NCBI GenBank assembly: GCA_913046025.1 | Contig: CAJWRP010000104.1 | Span: 1 to 7,244, forward strand | DNA: 7,244 bases | Direction of reading: 5' to 3' | DNA from: an uncultured Chloroflexota bacterium | Lineage (GTDB): Bacteria > Chloroflexota > Dehalococcoidia > SAR202 > UBA11138 | Shown: piece after piece, positions 6,760-7,244 of the stretch | How positions within the stretch are numbered: the first letter of the stretch is position 1 | How the letters are laid out: every line of letters starts with the position of its first letter | Made by a program: the position numbers and the translations under genes | The notes under the pieces: generated by a model | The model's input: the letters and a program-made list of their open reading frames with translations, nothing else | What the model was told of the DNA's origin: nothing | The model's database searches: none

Positions 6760-7244
6760 ATGCAGACTACTTCGCAGTTTAACCAGAGGTTGGCCTCCAG
6801 AGAAACCATAGGCAAAGTCCTGTACTTTGTCTTTCTTTCGGCCGTGCTTGTGGGCATTGTAGGGCTGGTCCTTCTGCTTGCACAGATACTCATTCAAGGG
6901 GTGCCATGGCTAAGCTGGCACTTCCTTTTAGATTATCCGTCAAGGCATGCGGAGGAGGCTGGGCTACTGTCGGCATTGGCTGGCACCATCTGGCTGATGA
7001 TTCTTACTGCTGCCTTGACGGTGCCCATCGGTGTGGGAGCTGCTATCTACCTAGAGGAGTACGCTTCTCGAAACTGGGTCACGAACATCATCGAGATCAA
7101 TCTGTCCAATCTGGCCGGAGTGCCATCGATCGTTTACGGGCTGCTGGGCTTGGCTGTATTCGTTCAGTTTTTTGGACTGGCGGTCCTAGTGGACTTCCAG
7201 ATCCTCGGCGTCGACGTATACATGAGATTCACTGGCTTCGGGCG
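6760..7244 (+). CDS. pstA: Phosphate ABC transporter permease PstA, 3'-truncated by window edge
   Basis: From ATG 6760 the frame is open to the right edge, giving 161 residues of the second Pst permease. It begins MQTTSQFNQR and has a first membrane segment at about 19-45, then a short periplasmic stretch (VPWLSWHFLLDYPSR, about 48-62). A glycine-rich segment follows (about 68-98, with GLLSALAGTIWLMILTAALT), then YLEEYAS and the family signature NLAGVPSIVYGLLGLAVF (115-132), which parallels the [10 protein letters not shown] of PstC. The EAA loop and last membrane segments lie beyond the window. GTGGAG at 6747-6752 is a good ribosome site, 7 bases from the ATG. The 49-base gap from pstC holds no terminator-like hairpin, so the two genes are probably co-transcribed. 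pstB and often phoU would be expected next but cannot be seen here. Confidence 0.93.
   Translation, partial: MQTTSQFNQRLASRETIGKVLYFVFLSAVLVGIVGLVLLLAQILIQGVPWLSWHFLLDYPSRHAEEAGLLSALAGTIWLMILTAALTVPIGVGAAIYLEEYASRNWVTNIIEINLSNLAGVPSIVYGLLGLAVFVQFFGLAVLVDFQILGVDVYMRFTGFG

Noticed and set aside
1..7244. A new defence, mobile or toxin-antitoxin system
   Set aside because: All substantial + strand frames belong to well-known families; there are no transposase, integrase, repeat-array or small toxin/antitoxin-like genes.

Overview
All genes in this window lie on the + strand. It is a bacterial phosphate-starvation locus: a PhoB/PhoR-type two-component system is followed by the start of a Pst high-affinity phosphate ABC importer. 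Upstream are two tandem crotonase-fold (enoyl-CoA hydratase/isomerase) genes and the 3' part of a HAD-family phosphatase gene. No mobile element, tRNA, rRNA or CRISPR signal was seen. Base composition is moderate, neither strongly AT- nor GC-rich. TTG start codons, a lipoprotein-type PstS and a PhoP-like 11-bp repeat operator fit a Gram-positive-like or Chloroflexota-type bacterium. That placement is inference and is weak.

Layout. Bases 1-474 hold the C-terminal part of a HAD phosphatase, cut by the left edge. An 80-base gap carries an inverted repeat and a near-perfect Shine-Dalgarno sequence for the next gene. Bases 555-1325 and 1327-2049 are two crotonase paralogues separated by one base. 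The first has lost one of the two catalytic glutamates; the second keeps both but lacks the usual C-terminal tail. After 23 bases comes the response regulator (2073-2774), which overlaps the histidine kinase (2771-4543) by 4 bases. This tight spacing suggests crotonase-crotonase-phoB-phoR is one transcription unit.

The 182-base gap at 4544-4725 holds the main regulatory signal: a hairpin (4585-4619), then a run of 7-bp elements repeated every 11 bp (4638, 4660, 4671, 4682 and 4693), which is the architecture of a Pho box. A -10-like hexamer overlaps the end of the array. pstS (4726-5700), pstC (5757-6710) and the 5' part of pstA (from 6760, cut by the right edge) follow. pstB and phoU would be expected beyond the right edge but are not visible.

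Working model: the kinase senses phosphate limitation, presumably through the Pst complex as in known Pho systems, and phosphorylates the regulator. The regulator then binds the repeat array and activates pstSCA. What the crotonases do in this unit is unknown. Nothing seen amounts to a clearly new biological system; the most distinctive points are the operator array and the crotonase pair linked to phoBR.
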